Shown: positions 42,009-51,826, numbered from the stretch's first letter. The stretch: DNA of 64,000 nucleotides from CAWKAV01 sp963847735 (GCA_963847735.1 CAWKAV010000030.1:18619-82618), one strand, 5' to 3'. Notes: generated by a model not told the origin, from the sequence alone. Numbers and translations are program-made.

Positions 42009-43547
42009 TCACTCGGTTTCTATCCTGGGGAAGAGGGGCTCAGCCTTTTCAATCATAATGCCTGGCGGCAACAGTCCCCACTTGTCTTGTTCATCAAGCA
42101 GTTGGTTGTCCGGATCGATGCCGAGGATCCTGCAGACGCTGGCGCCGGTTTCCGGCATGAAGGGCGTGACCAGCAGACCGATCAGGCGAATCGCTTCGAG
42201 CAGATTATACATGACGGTACCGAGTCGTTCGCGCTGATCTTCATGTTTGGCCAGAGCCCAGGGCGCGGAGTCGTCAATATATTTGTTGGCAGCGCTGACC
42301 AGTTCCCATATTGATTGCAACGCCTTGTTGAAGGACAAAGTCTCCATCTGCTCATTGATCACGGTGATCTGCTGGGTAAATTTATCTTGCAAGATTTTGT
42401 CAATCTCTATTTCATGACAAGGTGTTGAAAGAATACCCTTAAAGTACTTGCTGAGCATTGCCGTGGAGCGACTGACCAGGTTGCCGAGATCATTGGCCAA
42501 ATCGGAATTGATGCGATGCACCAGGGCGCTGTGGGAGAAGTCGCCGTCCAGGCCAAAGGGAACTTCGCGCAGCAGGAAATAGCGGATGGCATCGACTCCG
42601 TATTTGTCGATCAACATGTTTGGTTCAACCACATTGGCCAGGCTCTTGCTCATTTTCTGGCCTTCAACTGTCCACCAACCGTGTGCGAAGACTTTTTCGG
42701 GCAGCGGAATCCCCGCCGCCATCAGGAAGGTCGGCCAGTAAACGGTATGGAATCGCAGGATATCCTTACCGATGACATGGACATTGCATGGCCAGAATTT
42801 ACCGAAATCCCCATCGCTGTCGTTCGGAAAGCCGAGAGCGCTGATGTAGTTGGTCAGGGCGTCGAACCAGACATAGATGATATGCTTGTCGTTACCCGGA
42901 ACCGGGATCCCCCAGGAAAAGGTGGTGCGTGAGATGGACAGGTCGCGCAAGCCTTCACGGATGAAACTCAAAATCTCATTGCGACGTGTTTTGGGCTGGA
43001 TAAAGTCGGGGTTGGCCTCGATGTGAGCCAGAAGGGGTTCCTGGTACTTGCTCATGCGGAAGAAGTATGATTCCTCCTTGAGTTTGTCAGTGGGCCTGCC
43101 GCAGTCCGGACAGTTGCCGTCGAGCAGGTTGGTCTCGGTCCAGAAGGTCTCGCAGGGAGTGCAATACCAGTCCTCATATTCGCCCAGGTAGATGTCGCCC
43201 TTAGCCTCAATTTTGCGAAATATTTCCTGAACCGCCTGCTTGTGCCGTTCCTGTGAGGTGCGGATGAAATCGGTATTCGAAATATTCAGTTTTTCCCAGA
43301 GCGACTGAAAACGTTTAACGACGCGGTCAGCCAACTCAAGAGGCGTTTCACCCTTGGCATGGGCTGCTTTCTCGACTTTCTGGCCATGCTCGTCGGTACC
43401 GGTTAAAAAGCTGACTTCATAGCCGCGGGCGCGCTTGTATCGTGCCAGCACATCGCAAGCCAGGGTTGTGTAAGCGTGCCCGATATGTGGTACGTCGTTG
43501 ACGTAATAAATCGGGGTTGTCAGGTAAAAGCATTTATTCTCTGACAT
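42009..43547 (-). CDS. metG: Methionyl-tRNA synthetase
   Basis: 512 aa class I synthetase. HIGH motif in VPHIGHAYTTLA near 19-30. The zinc-binding insertion CTPCETFWTETNLLDGNCPDC is at about 127-147. KMSKSLANVV lies near residue 297. The anticodon-binding helical domain fills the C-terminal third. The dimerising C-terminal tRNA-binding (EMAP/Trbp111) domain found in longer MetG proteins is absent, so this is the short form. It starts two bases after the stop of the RicT-like gene. Confidence 0.96.
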   Translation of the reverse strand: MSENKCFYLTTPIYYVNDVPHIGHAYTTLACDVLARYKRARGYEVSFLTGTDEHGQKVEKAAHAKGETPLELADRVVKRFQSLWEKLNISNTDFIRTSQERHKQAVQEIFRKIEAKGDIYLGEYEDWYCTPCETFWTETNLLDGNCPDCGRPTDKLKEESYFFRMSKYQEPLLAHIEANPDFIQPKTRRNEILSFIREGLRDLSISRTTFSWGIPVPGNDKHIIYVWFDALTNYISALGFPNDSDGDFGKFWPCNVHVIGKDILRFHTVYWPTFLMAAGIPLPEKVFAHGWWTVEGQKMSKSLANVVEPNMLIDKYGVDAIRYFLLREVPFGLDGDFSHSALVHRINSDLANDLGNLVSRSTAMLSKYFKGILSTPCHEIEIDKILQDKFTQQITVINEQMETLSFNKALQSIWELVSAANKYIDDSAPWALAKHEDQRERLGTVMYNLLEAIRLIGLLVTPFMPETGASVCRILGIDPDNQLLDEQDKWGLLPPGIMIEKAEPLFPRIETE

Positions 43548-43549
43548 GA

Positions 43550-44620
43550 CTATTCTCCCTGCTTGCCCGGTGCGGGGTTGCTGCCGCCACGAGGTTTGCG
43601 TCTGCCGCGTCGACGACGCTTGCTCGGGCTTTTTTCTTCCGGGGATTCCTGTTTGGCCTGCATTATCTCTTCAGGTTTCGCGATTTTCTCAACAGCTTTT
43701 GGCTCGGTTTTCGGACCTCTGGAGGGCTGCGGCCGCTCACGCTGCTCTGGCTGTCGGCCTTTGTTCAAACGGGCTGAAAGAGTCTCTCCGGACGGCTTGT
43801 CAGTTTTTTCCGGCTGATTGGCCTGGCCGGTGCGAAGCTCCTCCATTGTCACACAACAGCAGCTACCCTGACCGTCGCGTAAAGTCACCTTCTGACGCAG
43901 GACGTCCTGGGATGTGACTTCACATTCGTTGTCCTGCCACATGATTTTCTTGCCGCACTTTGGCATGCCCTTTCTTAACTCTTTATAAGTCTCGAATTCA
44001 TAGCCGAGACAACAGAGCAGACGACCGCACTGCCCGGAAATTTTGGAAGGATTGAGAGCCAGACCCTGCTCCTTGGCCATTTTTACGGAAACCGGATTGA
44101 ACTGGGTGAGAAAAGTGGAGCAGCACAGTTCCCGGCTGCAGATGCCCAGGCCGCCGACCTGTTTTGCTTCATCGCGCACGCCGATCTGACGCATTTCAAT
44201 CCGCGTGTGGAAATGATGAGCGAGATCCTTGACCAGCTCGCGAAAATCGATGCGGCCGTCTGCAGTAAAGAAGAAGATGATCTTGGAGCCGTCAAAGGCA
44301 TATTCGGCCCGCACCAGTTTCATCTCCAACTGGCGTGAGTGAATTCGGTCCATGCAAAAACGGCGGGCTTCCTTCTCCCTGGCCGCGTTGTTCTCGGCCA
44401 TCGCCAAGTCTTCTTCGGTGGCAAGCCGCTGGATGCTCTTCAATCCCTCCGGCGCTTCATGCTCCGCAACTTCATGCGGGGGAACAACCACGGTTGCCAT
44501 GGCGCGACCACGATCTGTCTCAACGATGACCTTGTCGCCAACTTTGAGATCCAGGGTCAGGGCATTGAAGTTATATTGACGACCTGCTTGCTGGAATTTG
44601 AGTGGAACGATACGTATCAT
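43550..44620 (-). CDS. ricT: PSP1 C-terminal domain protein (RicT/YaaT-like)
   Basis: 356 aa. Residues 1-255 match the PSP1/RicT family: GDKVIVETDRGRAMATVVVPP, VKDLAHHFHTRIEMRQIGVRDEAKQ, and clustered Cys in GICSRELCCSTFLTQF and GQCGRLLCCLGYE, which bind iron-sulfur clusters in B. subtilis RicT, a regulator of RNase Y-dependent mRNA processing. The last 100 residues are an unstructured basic tail rich in Lys/Arg/Pro ending in an RRRRGRRKPRGG-type run, probably RNA-binding. The order holB-ricT-metG is common in this lineage. Confidence 0.9.
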   Translation of the reverse strand: MIRIVPLKFQQAGRQYNFNALTLDLKVGDKVIVETDRGRAMATVVVPPHEVAEHEAPEGLKSIQRLATEEDLAMAENNAAREKEARRFCMDRIHSRQLEMKLVRAEYAFDGSKIIFFFTADGRIDFRELVKDLAHHFHTRIEMRQIGVRDEAKQVGGLGICSRELCCSTFLTQFNPVSVKMAKEQGLALNPSKISGQCGRLLCCLGYEFETYKELRKGMPKCGKKIMWQDNECEVTSQDVLRQKVTLRDGQGSCCCVTMEELRTGQANQPEKTDKPSGETLSARLNKGRQPEQRERPQPSRGPKTEPKAVEKIAKPEEIMQAKQESPEEKSPSKRRRRGRRKPRGGSNPAPGKQGE

Positions 44621-44671
44621 GATATCTCTAATTCAGGTTGTGAACAGTTCAACCGGGGCCCCGGCAAAAGC

Positions 44672-45646
44672 TCAGGCTGAGAGCTTGAGGAGGAGAACCT
44701 CCATCGCCAGTTGGCGATTAACGTTGCGGGCCAGTTGGCGAAGAATTTCGCTCAACGCTTCCAGCTTGGCGAGAATCGTAGCAACATCTTCCCGGCCGGC
44801 GACCCTGCGGATTTTATCTTTAAGATCAAGGTTAACCAGTTTCTCGTCACCATGCCCCTGCAGGGTCATCAGAACATCACGGTAAAAAGCCTGAAAAATC
44901 TCCAGGATATCGGGAAGAACAGTCTTGTCGGCAGCCAATTGCTCGGCAAAATCCAGAATGGGCAAGATACTTCCTGCGGATAACCCCGTCAAGGTTTTTA
45001 GCAGCTCCCGGCGCTGTCCGAGGTAAAGGTCACGGTCTTTACCGAAGGCTTTTTTGAAACTACCCTCCGAGAGGGCCGCCAGAATATGGGATTCTGTCGA
45101 TTCGATGCCGAGTTGCCTCTCCAGTTCGGCCTGGATCCGGCTGTTCGGATGGCGTGTGAAGGGCAGGGGCTGACAACGGGAGCGGATCGTTTCAAGCAGG
45201 CGGTTCGGCTGCGCAGTCAGTAATATCAACAGGGTGTCCCCGCGCGGTTCCTCAAGAGTCTTGAGCAGGGAGTTCGCCGCGCCGATTGTCATGGCGTCAG
45301 CCTGCTCAATCAGGCAGATCTTGCGAGCCGATTCCAGGGGCTTGAGGCTCAGTTCGCGTTGCAGGATCCGGATCTGTTCGATCTTGATCGAGGTGCCGTC
45401 AGGTTCGAGAAAGTGCAGATCCGGATGGTTCTGATGATCAATTTTGCGACAGGCATGGCAATGCCCGCAACCACGCTGTTCGAGACAGACGATGGCGCGA
45501 GCAAGGGCCATCGCCATGAGCCTCTTGCCGATACCATCCGGACCGGAAAACAGGTAGGCATGCGCAAGCCGGCCGTTCGCCAGGGCCCGGCGCAGAATTT
45601 CCTTCTGACGGTCATGACCAAGAATCTGGTCAAAAGTCATGACCAT
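44672..45646 (-). CDS. holB: DNA polymerase III delta-prime subunit
   Basis: 324 aa AAA+ clamp-loader subunit. The degenerate P-loop FSGPDGIGKRLM is near 33-44. The zinc module CLEQRGCGHCHACRK is near 54-68. KICLIEQADAMTIGAANSLLKTLEEP is near 105-130 and corresponds to Walker B and sensor regions. Works in the gamma-complex that loads the beta clamp. It starts the leftward run holB-ricT-metG. Its start region faces rnc divergently across a 319-bp gap. Confidence 0.93.
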   Translation of the reverse strand: MVMTFDQILGHDRQKEILRRALANGRLAHAYLFSGPDGIGKRLMAMALARAIVCLEQRGCGHCHACRKIDHQNHPDLHFLEPDGTSIKIEQIRILQRELSLKPLESARKICLIEQADAMTIGAANSLLKTLEEPRGDTLLILLTAQPNRLLETIRSRCQPLPFTRHPNSRIQAELERQLGIESTESHILAALSEGSFKKAFGKDRDLYLGQRRELLKTLTGLSAGSILPILDFAEQLAADKTVLPDILEIFQAFYRDVLMTLQGHGDEKLVNLDLKDKIRRVAGREDVATILAKLEALSEILRQLARNVNRQLAMEVLLLKLSA

Positions 45647-45856
45647 CTCCTGACAGCAGGAAAACGATCAACTCTGATGTTTGCAGAAAAATACACGTGT
45701 TTGCTCCGTGTCCTGGTGACTTGGTGGGTGACCGTTGTCTTGGTAATAAACCCGTAAAAAATGACATAAAACAACTGGTTGGGTCGATATCCGGGTCATC
45801 TCTTTAAAGGTTCGGAAACAGGCGTCATACTATAATGTTTCCGTGGTTTCGTGCAA

Positions 45857-45885
45857 TTGATATCTATGGACAAGTGGTGTAGTAT
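45857..45885 (+). promoter_or_regulatory. Putative sigma-70 promoter for rnc-rSAM-era-galE-ugd
   Basis: TTGATA (45857-45862), 17-base spacer, TAGTAT (45880-45885), about 80 bp upstream of the rnc start. It is the best-looking promoter in the holB-rnc divergent gap. The rest of this 319-bp gap shows no gene or RNA. Confidence 0.45.
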
Positions 45886-45965
45886 AACTGACTTTTGTGG
45901 ACGACAAATCAGCTTTCCTGCTGTCGCATCCTTTGATATAAACCTGAACACCGGCATGCCGACTT

Positions 45966-46682
45966 ATGAAGCCGTTTGACGATACAGCAACAATGCATTG
46001 GCAAAGACTGGAGGAGGTTCTGGGTTATCTTTTTCAGGACCGCACCCTGCTTGCAGAAGCCTTGACGCACAGATCCTTCGCCAACGAGTATCAGGCCGAA
46101 AATCTGCCGGACAATGAACGGTTGGAATTCCTCGGTGATGCGGTCCTCGATCTGGTCGTCAGCCAATACCTGATGACAAATCTGCCGGATGCTCATGAAG
46201 GTGAACTGTCGCGGCTCAGGGCGGAAGTCGTGTCCCTGCCGAGTCTGGCGCAACTGGCCAGGTCACTCGATATCGGCTCCGGTCTGCGGCTTGGCAAAGG
46301 AGAAGAGCGCAGCGGCGGACGCGACAAATCAAGCCTGCTGGCGGACGCTCTGGAAGCTTTGTTAGGTGCTGTCTTTATCGATGGCGGTTTCGAGTCGGCC
46401 AAATCGGTTGCCCTGCCATTGTTCGTGCCGCTGTTGCAGCAGGCTACGCTTGACGGTGGCCAGGATTACAAGAGCCGCCTGCAGGAGATTCTGCAGGCAA
46501 AGCAGCGCAACCTGCCGGTCTACACGATGGTTGAAATGTCCGGGCCGGCCCATGAACGCGTCTACCATGTCGATGTGCTGATTGACAATCGCCCCCTTGG
46601 CTCTGGTCAGGGAAGTACAAAAAAGTGCGCGGAGCAGGCCGCTGCGCAAGCGGCCCTGGCCCTGCTGGATGATGCCTCGTGA
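45966..46682 (+). CDS. rnc: Ribonuclease III
   Basis: 238 aa. RNase III signature NERLEFLGDAVLDLVVSQYL near residues 50-69, with the catalytic acidic residues in this helix and in DALEALLGAVFIDGG near 125-139. The C-terminal double-stranded RNA-binding domain (about 165-235) has DYKSRLQEILQ and GSTKKCAEQAAAQAALALL. Processes rRNA precursors and structured mRNAs. Its stop overlaps the next gene's GTG by four bases (GTGA). The rnc-era neighbourhood is conserved in many bacteria. Confidence 0.96.
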   Translation: MKPFDDTATMHWQRLEEVLGYLFQDRTLLAEALTHRSFANEYQAENLPDNERLEFLGDAVLDLVVSQYLMTNLPDAHEGELSRLRAEVVSLPSLAQLARSLDIGSGLRLGKGEERSGGRDKSSLLADALEALLGAVFIDGGFESAKSVALPLFVPLLQQATLDGGQDYKSRLQEILQAKQRNLPVYTMVEMSGPAHERVYHVDVLIDNRPLGSGQGSTKKCAEQAAAQAALALLDDAS

Positions 46683-47692
46683 AGATTTACCCGATCTTCA
46701 TTCCTCATGCAGGGTGTCCGCATCGCTGCCTGTTCTGCGCGCAGGATCGGTCCACCGGGCAACCTGATGTTCCCGATGCCAAAGCAGTCGACAGCTTCCT
46801 TGAGACGGTTTTGCCTCTACATGGTGACGGTGAAATTGCATTTTACGGTGGCACGTTTTCACTGTTGCCGTTGGCTGACCAGGACGATTACCTGGCTGTC
46901 GCCGGACGTTTTGTTGCCTCCGGACGGGCTGCCGGGATCCGGATTTCAACCCGGCCGGATGCCCTTGATCTCCAGTGCATTGCACGACTGGGCGGTTCTG
47001 GTGTCACGACCATCGAAATTGGCTGCCAGAGCTTTGACGCCTCAGTCCTGACTGAGTCGGGACGTGGACATACGGTCTCAGACAGCGTCTCCGCTGTGCA
47101 GGCCTGCCTGAATGCCGGGCTGCAGGTTGGTGTGCAGTTGATGCCCGGGCTGCCCCGGGGTGACGCGGAGGAGGCCTTGATTTCATTGCAGCAAGCCCTG
47201 GAACTTGAGCCGTCCTTTATCAGAATATACCCGACCGTTGTGCTTGACGGAACGGGTCTGGCCGATCTCTGGAAAGCTGGCAATTATCAGCCGTGGTCAT
47301 TGAACCATGCCGTAGAAGTCTGTGCTGATATGCTTCTTCTCTGCCGGCAAAGGCATGTTGCGGTGATTCGCCTCGGGCTGCAACAGGAACCACAACTGGA
47401 GAAAAGTCTTTTGGCAGGGCCTTATCACCCGGCTTTCGGGCAACTGGTTCGCTCGCGTCTCTGGCGGCGCGCCCTGTATCGTGCCGGTGAAAACAGTGAA
47501 CAGCTTTCTGTCAACCCCCATGACCTGAGTGATGTTTTTGGCCACCGTGGCGAAAATCGTGAGTGGCTCAGGCAGACCCGTCCGGCCGTTCGTGTACGGG
47601 CTGACAAGGCCGTTGAACGGGGTTTCCTGCGCATGTCCGGCCGGAATTTACCCCTAAGTGAAATGTGCTCATCAGGAGGCCGTCATGGCTGA
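46679..47692 (+). CDS. Radical SAM protein between rnc and era
   Basis: 337 aa with GTG start overlapping rnc. Canonical cluster motif at Cys13, 17 and 20 (AGCPHRCLFC), then AFYGGTFSLLP near 57-67, IRISTRPDALD near 95-105, IEIGCQSFD near 120, and LMPGLPRGD near 157. The layout is like the HemN/Elp3-type barrel but without the acetyltransferase domain of Elp3. The substrate may be a tRNA or another macromolecule, given the RNA-processing neighbourhood (inference). It overlaps era by 8 bp. Confidence 0.87.
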   Translation: MKIYPIFIPHAGCPHRCLFCAQDRSTGQPDVPDAKAVDSFLETVLPLHGDGEIAFYGGTFSLLPLADQDDYLAVAGRFVASGRAAGIRISTRPDALDLQCIARLGGSGVTTIEIGCQSFDASVLTESGRGHTVSDSVSAVQACLNAGLQVGVQLMPGLPRGDAEEALISLQQALELEPSFIRIYPTVVLDGTGLADLWKAGNYQPWSLNHAVEVCADMLLLCRQRHVAVIRLGLQQEPQLEKSLLAGPYHPAFGQLVRSRLWRRALYRAGENSEQLSVNPHDLSDVFGHRGENREWLRQTRPAVRVRADKAVERGFLRMSGRNLPLSEMCSSGGRHG

Positions 47693-48581
47693 TAGCGAAA
47701 AATTCCATTCTGGTTTTGTGGCCATTATCGGTCGGCCGAATGTCGGCAAATCGACCCTGTTAAATCGTATTGTCGGGCAGAAGATCGCGATCACCTCGCC
47801 AAAGCCCCAGACGACACGCAACCGCATTCTCGGCATCCAGAATCTGGAACATGCCCAGGTGTTGTATGTTGATACTCCCGGGATCCATGAGGCGCATTCT
47901 CCTCTCAATCGTTACATGGTCAATCAGGCCCGCTCGGCTTGCCTGGATGTCGATGTGGTGCTCTGGCTGGTCGAGGCGGACCGTCCGGTTGACAATGATC
48001 CGATGATTCCCCGGCTCCTCGAAAAAAGCAAACATCCGGTGCTTCTGGTCATCAACAAGATTGACACGATCCCCAAAGGGAAACTGTTGCCGTTGATCGA
48101 TGCTTATTGCAAGATCTGTCCATTTGCTTCGATTGTGCCGATTTCTGCCTTAAAGGGCGACGGCGTTGACACGCTGTTGGCAGAAATTCCGGCTTTGCTT
48201 CCCGAAGGTCCGCGCTACTATCCGGAAGATCAACTGACGGATGTCCCGGAGCGCTTTATCGTTGCCGAGATGATTCGCGAACAGATACTGATGCGCACCA
48301 AGGATGAAGTCCCCTACGGGGTGGCTGTGCTGGTTGAAAGATTTGAAGAGAACCCGGCACGCAACATGGTCGGCATCAGCGCGGTGATTAATGTTGAGCG
48401 CGATTCACAAAAGGGCATTCTGGTTGGCAAGGGCGGGACAATGGTCCGTCAGATCGGGACTTCCGCCCGCAAGGAGATTGAGCGCATGTTGGGCGTCAAG
48501 GTGCATCTCGAGCTCTTTGTCCGGGTACAGAAAAACTGGACTAACTCTGGACGTATGATGAAGGAATTCGGCTATGAATAA
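47685..48581 (+). CDS. era: GTPase Era
   Basis: 298 aa from the ATG at 47685, which has CAGGAGG five bases upstream; an upstream in-frame GTG lacks one. G1 GRPNVGKST, G3 DTPG, G4 NKID and the C-terminal KH domain with VIVGKGG-like ILVGKGGTMVRQIGTSARKEIERML. Essential 30S maturation factor binding the 3' end of 16S rRNA. The start is coupled to the radical SAM gene and the stop to galE (8-bp overlap). Confidence 0.96.
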   Translation: MADSEKFHSGFVAIIGRPNVGKSTLLNRIVGQKIAITSPKPQTTRNRILGIQNLEHAQVLYVDTPGIHEAHSPLNRYMVNQARSACLDVDVVLWLVEADRPVDNDPMIPRLLEKSKHPVLLVINKIDTIPKGKLLPLIDAYCKICPFASIVPISALKGDGVDTLLAEIPALLPEGPRYYPEDQLTDVPERFIVAEMIREQILMRTKDEVPYGVAVLVERFEENPARNMVGISAVINVERDSQKGILVGKGGTMVRQIGTSARKEIERMLGVKVHLELFVRVQKNWTNSGRMMKEFGYE

Positions 48582-49602
48582 TATTTCTCAACCAATCCGT
48601 GTCGTTGTCACCGGCGGGGCCGGTTATATCGGCAGCCACGTCGTTCTGGCGCTCGGTGAAGCCGGTTACGACGTCTTGACCTATGACAACCTGTCAACGG
48701 GCAATCGGGACGCAATCCTCTCAGGTGATCTTGTCATTGGTGACCTGGCCGACAAGGCTCTGCTGGTAAAGACTTTGTCAGAGTTCAAACCGGATGCGGT
48801 GATGCATTTTGCGGCCTCAATCGAGGTCGGCGAAAGCGTCATAAACCCCCTTAAATTCTATCGAAATAATTCGGTAAATGCCCTGAATCTCCTCGAAGCA
48901 CTCTGCTCCGTCGGCATAGGGCAATTGATATTCTCTTCAACTGCAGCCGTTTATGGCAACCCGGTGCAGTTGCCGGTGACCGAAAATGCGCCCTTGCAGC
49001 CGATCAATCCTTATGGTGCGTCCAAGATGATGACGGAGCGTTTTCTGGCCGATCTTGCCCAGGCGAATGCCGACTTCCGCTATGTCGCCCTGCGTTACTT
49101 CAATGTCGCCGGTGCGGACCCCGAAACCCGCCTCGGCCAGGATTATACCAACCCCACACACCTGATCACGCGTGCGTTGAAAACAGCGCTCGGAATCTTT
49201 CCGGAATTACAGCTGTTCGGCACAGATTATCCGACCACGGATGGTACCTGTATCCGCGATTATATCCATGTGACGGATCTGGCCCAGGCCCACCTGGACG
49301 CACTTCGCTATCTTTCTGCCGGCGGCCCCTCTGAAATTTTCAACTGCGGTTATGGCCACGGCTTTTCTGTCAGGGACGTCATAGCCATGGCCAGGAAGGT
49401 GACCGGCATCGATTTCCCTGTTGTGGAACAGGAACGTCGTGCGGGGGACCCTGCCGAATTGATTGCCGGATGTCAGAAAATACGCAAAGAGCTGGGTTGG
49501 CAACCCACTTTTGATGACCTTGAAATGATCCTGCGCACTGCCTGGCAGTGGGAGGAAAAGCTTGAGACGCGTCACGCGTCACGCTCTACGGAGTTATTAT
49601 GA
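48574..49602 (+). CDS. galE: UDP-glucose 4-epimerase
   Basis: 342 aa extended SDR. NAD motif TGGAGYIGSHVVLALGEAGYDV near 13-34, active-site FSSTAAVYG near 120 and Tyr-x3-Lys in NPYGASKMMTERFL near 145-160, then ALRYFNVAGAD. Supplies UDP-galactose for surface polysaccharide. It lies in an unbroken overlapping series with era before and ugd after. Confidence 0.93.
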   Translation: MNNISQPIRVVVTGGAGYIGSHVVLALGEAGYDVLTYDNLSTGNRDAILSGDLVIGDLADKALLVKTLSEFKPDAVMHFAASIEVGESVINPLKFYRNNSVNALNLLEALCSVGIGQLIFSSTAAVYGNPVQLPVTENAPLQPINPYGASKMMTERFLADLAQANADFRYVALRYFNVAGADPETRLGQDYTNPTHLITRALKTALGIFPELQLFGTDYPTTDGTCIRDYIHVTDLAQAHLDALRYLSAGGPSEIFNCGYGHGFSVRDVIAMARKVTGIDFPVVEQERRAGDPAELIAGCQKIRKELGWQPTFDDLEMILRTAWQWEEKLETRHASRSTELL

Positions 49603-50933
49603 AACTGACTGTTGTAGGAACTGGTTATGTTGGCCTGGTGACCGGGGCCTGTTTTGCAGAAATGGGTCACAGGGTGACCTGTGTCGATATTGACGCTGAA
49701 AAAGTTGCCAGGCTCAAAGATGGCTGGATGCCCATTTATGAGCCCGGACTCAAGCCGATCGTCATGCGCAACAGTGAAGAGGGTCGCTTGCTCTTTACCA
49801 CCGTGCTGTCCGAAGCGATGGCGGAAACCGAGATCATTTTCATTGCTGTGGGCACGCCGCCGGGCGAGGATGGCTCCGCCGATTTGCAGCATGTTCTTGC
49901 TGTCGCCGGCGAAATCGGTATGAACCTGGCTGATTACAAGGTTGTCGTCACTAAATCGACGGTGCCGGTCGGTACTGCGGAGAAGGTTAAGGCCGCCGTC
50001 TTTCGGCAATTGCAAAAACGTGGCGTTGATGTCGCGTTCGATGTGGTCAGCAACCCGGAATTCCTCAAGGAAGGTGCGGCCGTTGAAGATTTCATGAAAC
50101 CGGACCGCATTGTGGTCGGAATCGATTCTGATCGGTCCCGTGAGGTCATGCGTGAACTCTATAAGGATTTCAGCCGCAACCACGACCGGATCATCTTTAT
50201 GGGTGTCAAAGACGCCGAGATGACCAAGTATACTGGCAACGCCATGCTGGCCACCAAAATATCCTTCATGAATGAAATCGCCAACCTGTGTGACCGTCTC
50301 GGCGTCGATGTGGAAAATGTGCGTCTCGGTATCGGTTCGGACAGCCGTATCGGTTATTCTTTTATCTATCCAGGCTGTGGCTACGGTGGCTCATGTTTCC
50401 CCAAGGACGTGCGCGCTCTTATCCATACCGCCAGCGTAAACGGCTATCAATCAATGGTCCTGCAGGCGGTACACGAACGCAATGAAGACCAAAAACACGT
50501 TATTTTCCGAAAGATTACGGCTCGTTTCGGAGAAAATCTCTCAGGGTTGTGCTTCAGCCTGTGGGGACTGGCTTTCAAGCCCGGCACAGACGACATACGT
50601 GAATCTCCCGCCATTGTTCTTTTAAACGAGTTGGTCGCTGCCGGCGCACGGGTCAGGGCCTATGACCCGGAGGCTCTCGACGCGGCGCGGGCGGAACTTC
50701 CGCCCAGATGGTTGGATGAAGGGCTCGTGACTCTTGTTCGTCATCAATATGAGGCTCTCGAGCAGGTCAATGCGCTGGCCCTGGTGACGGAATGGAAGCC
50801 GTTCCGTCATCCGGATTTTCGTGCTATGAAAGAGATCATGAAGCAGCGCATCATTTTTGACGGTCGCAACCAGTATGACCCGCGCATTATGAAGGAATAC
50901 GGCTTCGAATATTTTGGCATCGGTCGTCGCTGA
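49599..50933 (+). CDS. ugd: UDP-glucose 6-dehydrogenase
   Basis: 444 aa. NAD motif VVGTGYVGLVTGACFAEMGH at the N-terminus; catalytic Cys in PGCGYGGSCFPKDVRAL near residue 262; the hinge helix with MTKYTGNAMLATKISFMNE near 207-225. It oxidises UDP-glucose to UDP-glucuronate for polysaccharide synthesis. The ATGA overlap with galE implies a shared transcript for nucleotide sugars. Confidence 0.95.
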   Translation: MKLTVVGTGYVGLVTGACFAEMGHRVTCVDIDAEKVARLKDGWMPIYEPGLKPIVMRNSEEGRLLFTTVLSEAMAETEIIFIAVGTPPGEDGSADLQHVLAVAGEIGMNLADYKVVVTKSTVPVGTAEKVKAAVFRQLQKRGVDVAFDVVSNPEFLKEGAAVEDFMKPDRIVVGIDSDRSREVMRELYKDFSRNHDRIIFMGVKDAEMTKYTGNAMLATKISFMNEIANLCDRLGVDVENVRLGIGSDSRIGYSFIYPGCGYGGSCFPKDVRALIHTASVNGYQSMVLQAVHERNEDQKHVIFRKITARFGENLSGLCFSLWGLAFKPGTDDIRESPAIVLLNELVAAGARVRAYDPEALDAARAELPPRWLDEGLVTLVRHQYEALEQVNALALVTEWKPFRHPDFRAMKEIMKQRIIFDGRNQYDPRIMKEYGFEYFGIGRR

Positions 50934-50983
50934 TTTGGTGTGGCAGGACAGACATTTATTGAATATTTTTTCTTGAGGTTCTC

Positions 50984-51826
50984 ATGTCAGCGTTTTTCCG
51001 TGAAGTTCTCTGGCACCGTTTGAGACGCAACCGTATGGCCATGGCCGGTGCTGCCATCGTTTTGGCCATGTTTCTGTTTGCCCTGCTGGCGCCACTTGTC
51101 GGCCGTGATCCCGGTGCGATTGACATTGCTCACAGGCTGCAGTCGCCGGGCCTTGATTTCCCGCTCGGAACCGATGATCTTGGCCGTGACGTCCTGGTCA
51201 GAATCCTGTATGGAGCGAGGATCTCGTTGCTGGTTGGCTTCGTCGCCGTCGGTATTGCCACTTTCATCGGCGTCCTGCTCGGCGCCATGGCCGGATATTA
51301 TGGCCGGTGGGTCGACTCCCTGATCATGCGTTTTGTTGATATCATGCTCTGTTTTCCGACCTTCTTCCTGATTCTCGCCGTGATCGCCTTTCTTGAGCCT
51401 TCGATCTGGAACATCATGATCATCATCGGCCTTACCAGCTGGATGGGGGTGGCGCGGCTGGTGCGCGCCGAATGTCTTTCCCTGCGTGAACGAGACTTTG
51501 TGGTTGCAGCGCGGGCGATCGGGGCACAGGATGCACGAATCATTTTTCGCCATATCCTGCCCAACGCCATTTCACCCGTGCTTGTCTCGGCGACCCTCGG
51601 TATTGCCGGGGCGATTCTGACCGAAAGCGCGCTGTCTTTCCTCGGCATTGGCGTCCAGCCGCCGACACCGTCCTGGGGCAACATGCTGATAGCCGGCAAA
51701 CAGACGCTGGGCACGGCCTGGTGGCTGTCGGTTTTCCCCGGTCTGGCAATCCTGGTTACGGTGCTCGGCTACAATCTGCTCGGTGAAGGTATTCGTGATG
51801 CGATGGATCCGCGCATCAAGGACTAG
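50984..51826 (+). CDS. ABC peptide/nickel-type transporter permease (DppC/OppC family), orphan
   Basis: 280 aa with six membrane helices. The N-terminal DppC box is RRNRMAMAGAAIVLAMFLFALLAP. The EAA loop lies near 185-205 (ECLSLRERDFVVAARAIGA). The C-terminus ends GEGIRDAMDPRIKD, typical for DppC. The partner DppB, the binding protein and the ATPases are not adjacent, so it must pair with proteins encoded elsewhere or be a remnant. Its stop codon lies within a large inverted repeat. Confidence 0.87.
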   Translation: MSAFFREVLWHRLRRNRMAMAGAAIVLAMFLFALLAPLVGRDPGAIDIAHRLQSPGLDFPLGTDDLGRDVLVRILYGARISLLVGFVAVGIATFIGVLLGAMAGYYGRWVDSLIMRFVDIMLCFPTFFLILAVIAFLEPSIWNIMIIIGLTSWMGVARLVRAECLSLRERDFVVAARAIGAQDARIIFRHILPNAISPVLVSATLGIAGAILTESALSFLGIGVQPPTPSWGNMLIAGKQTLGTAWWLSVFPGLAILVTVLGYNLLGEGIRDAMDPRIKD

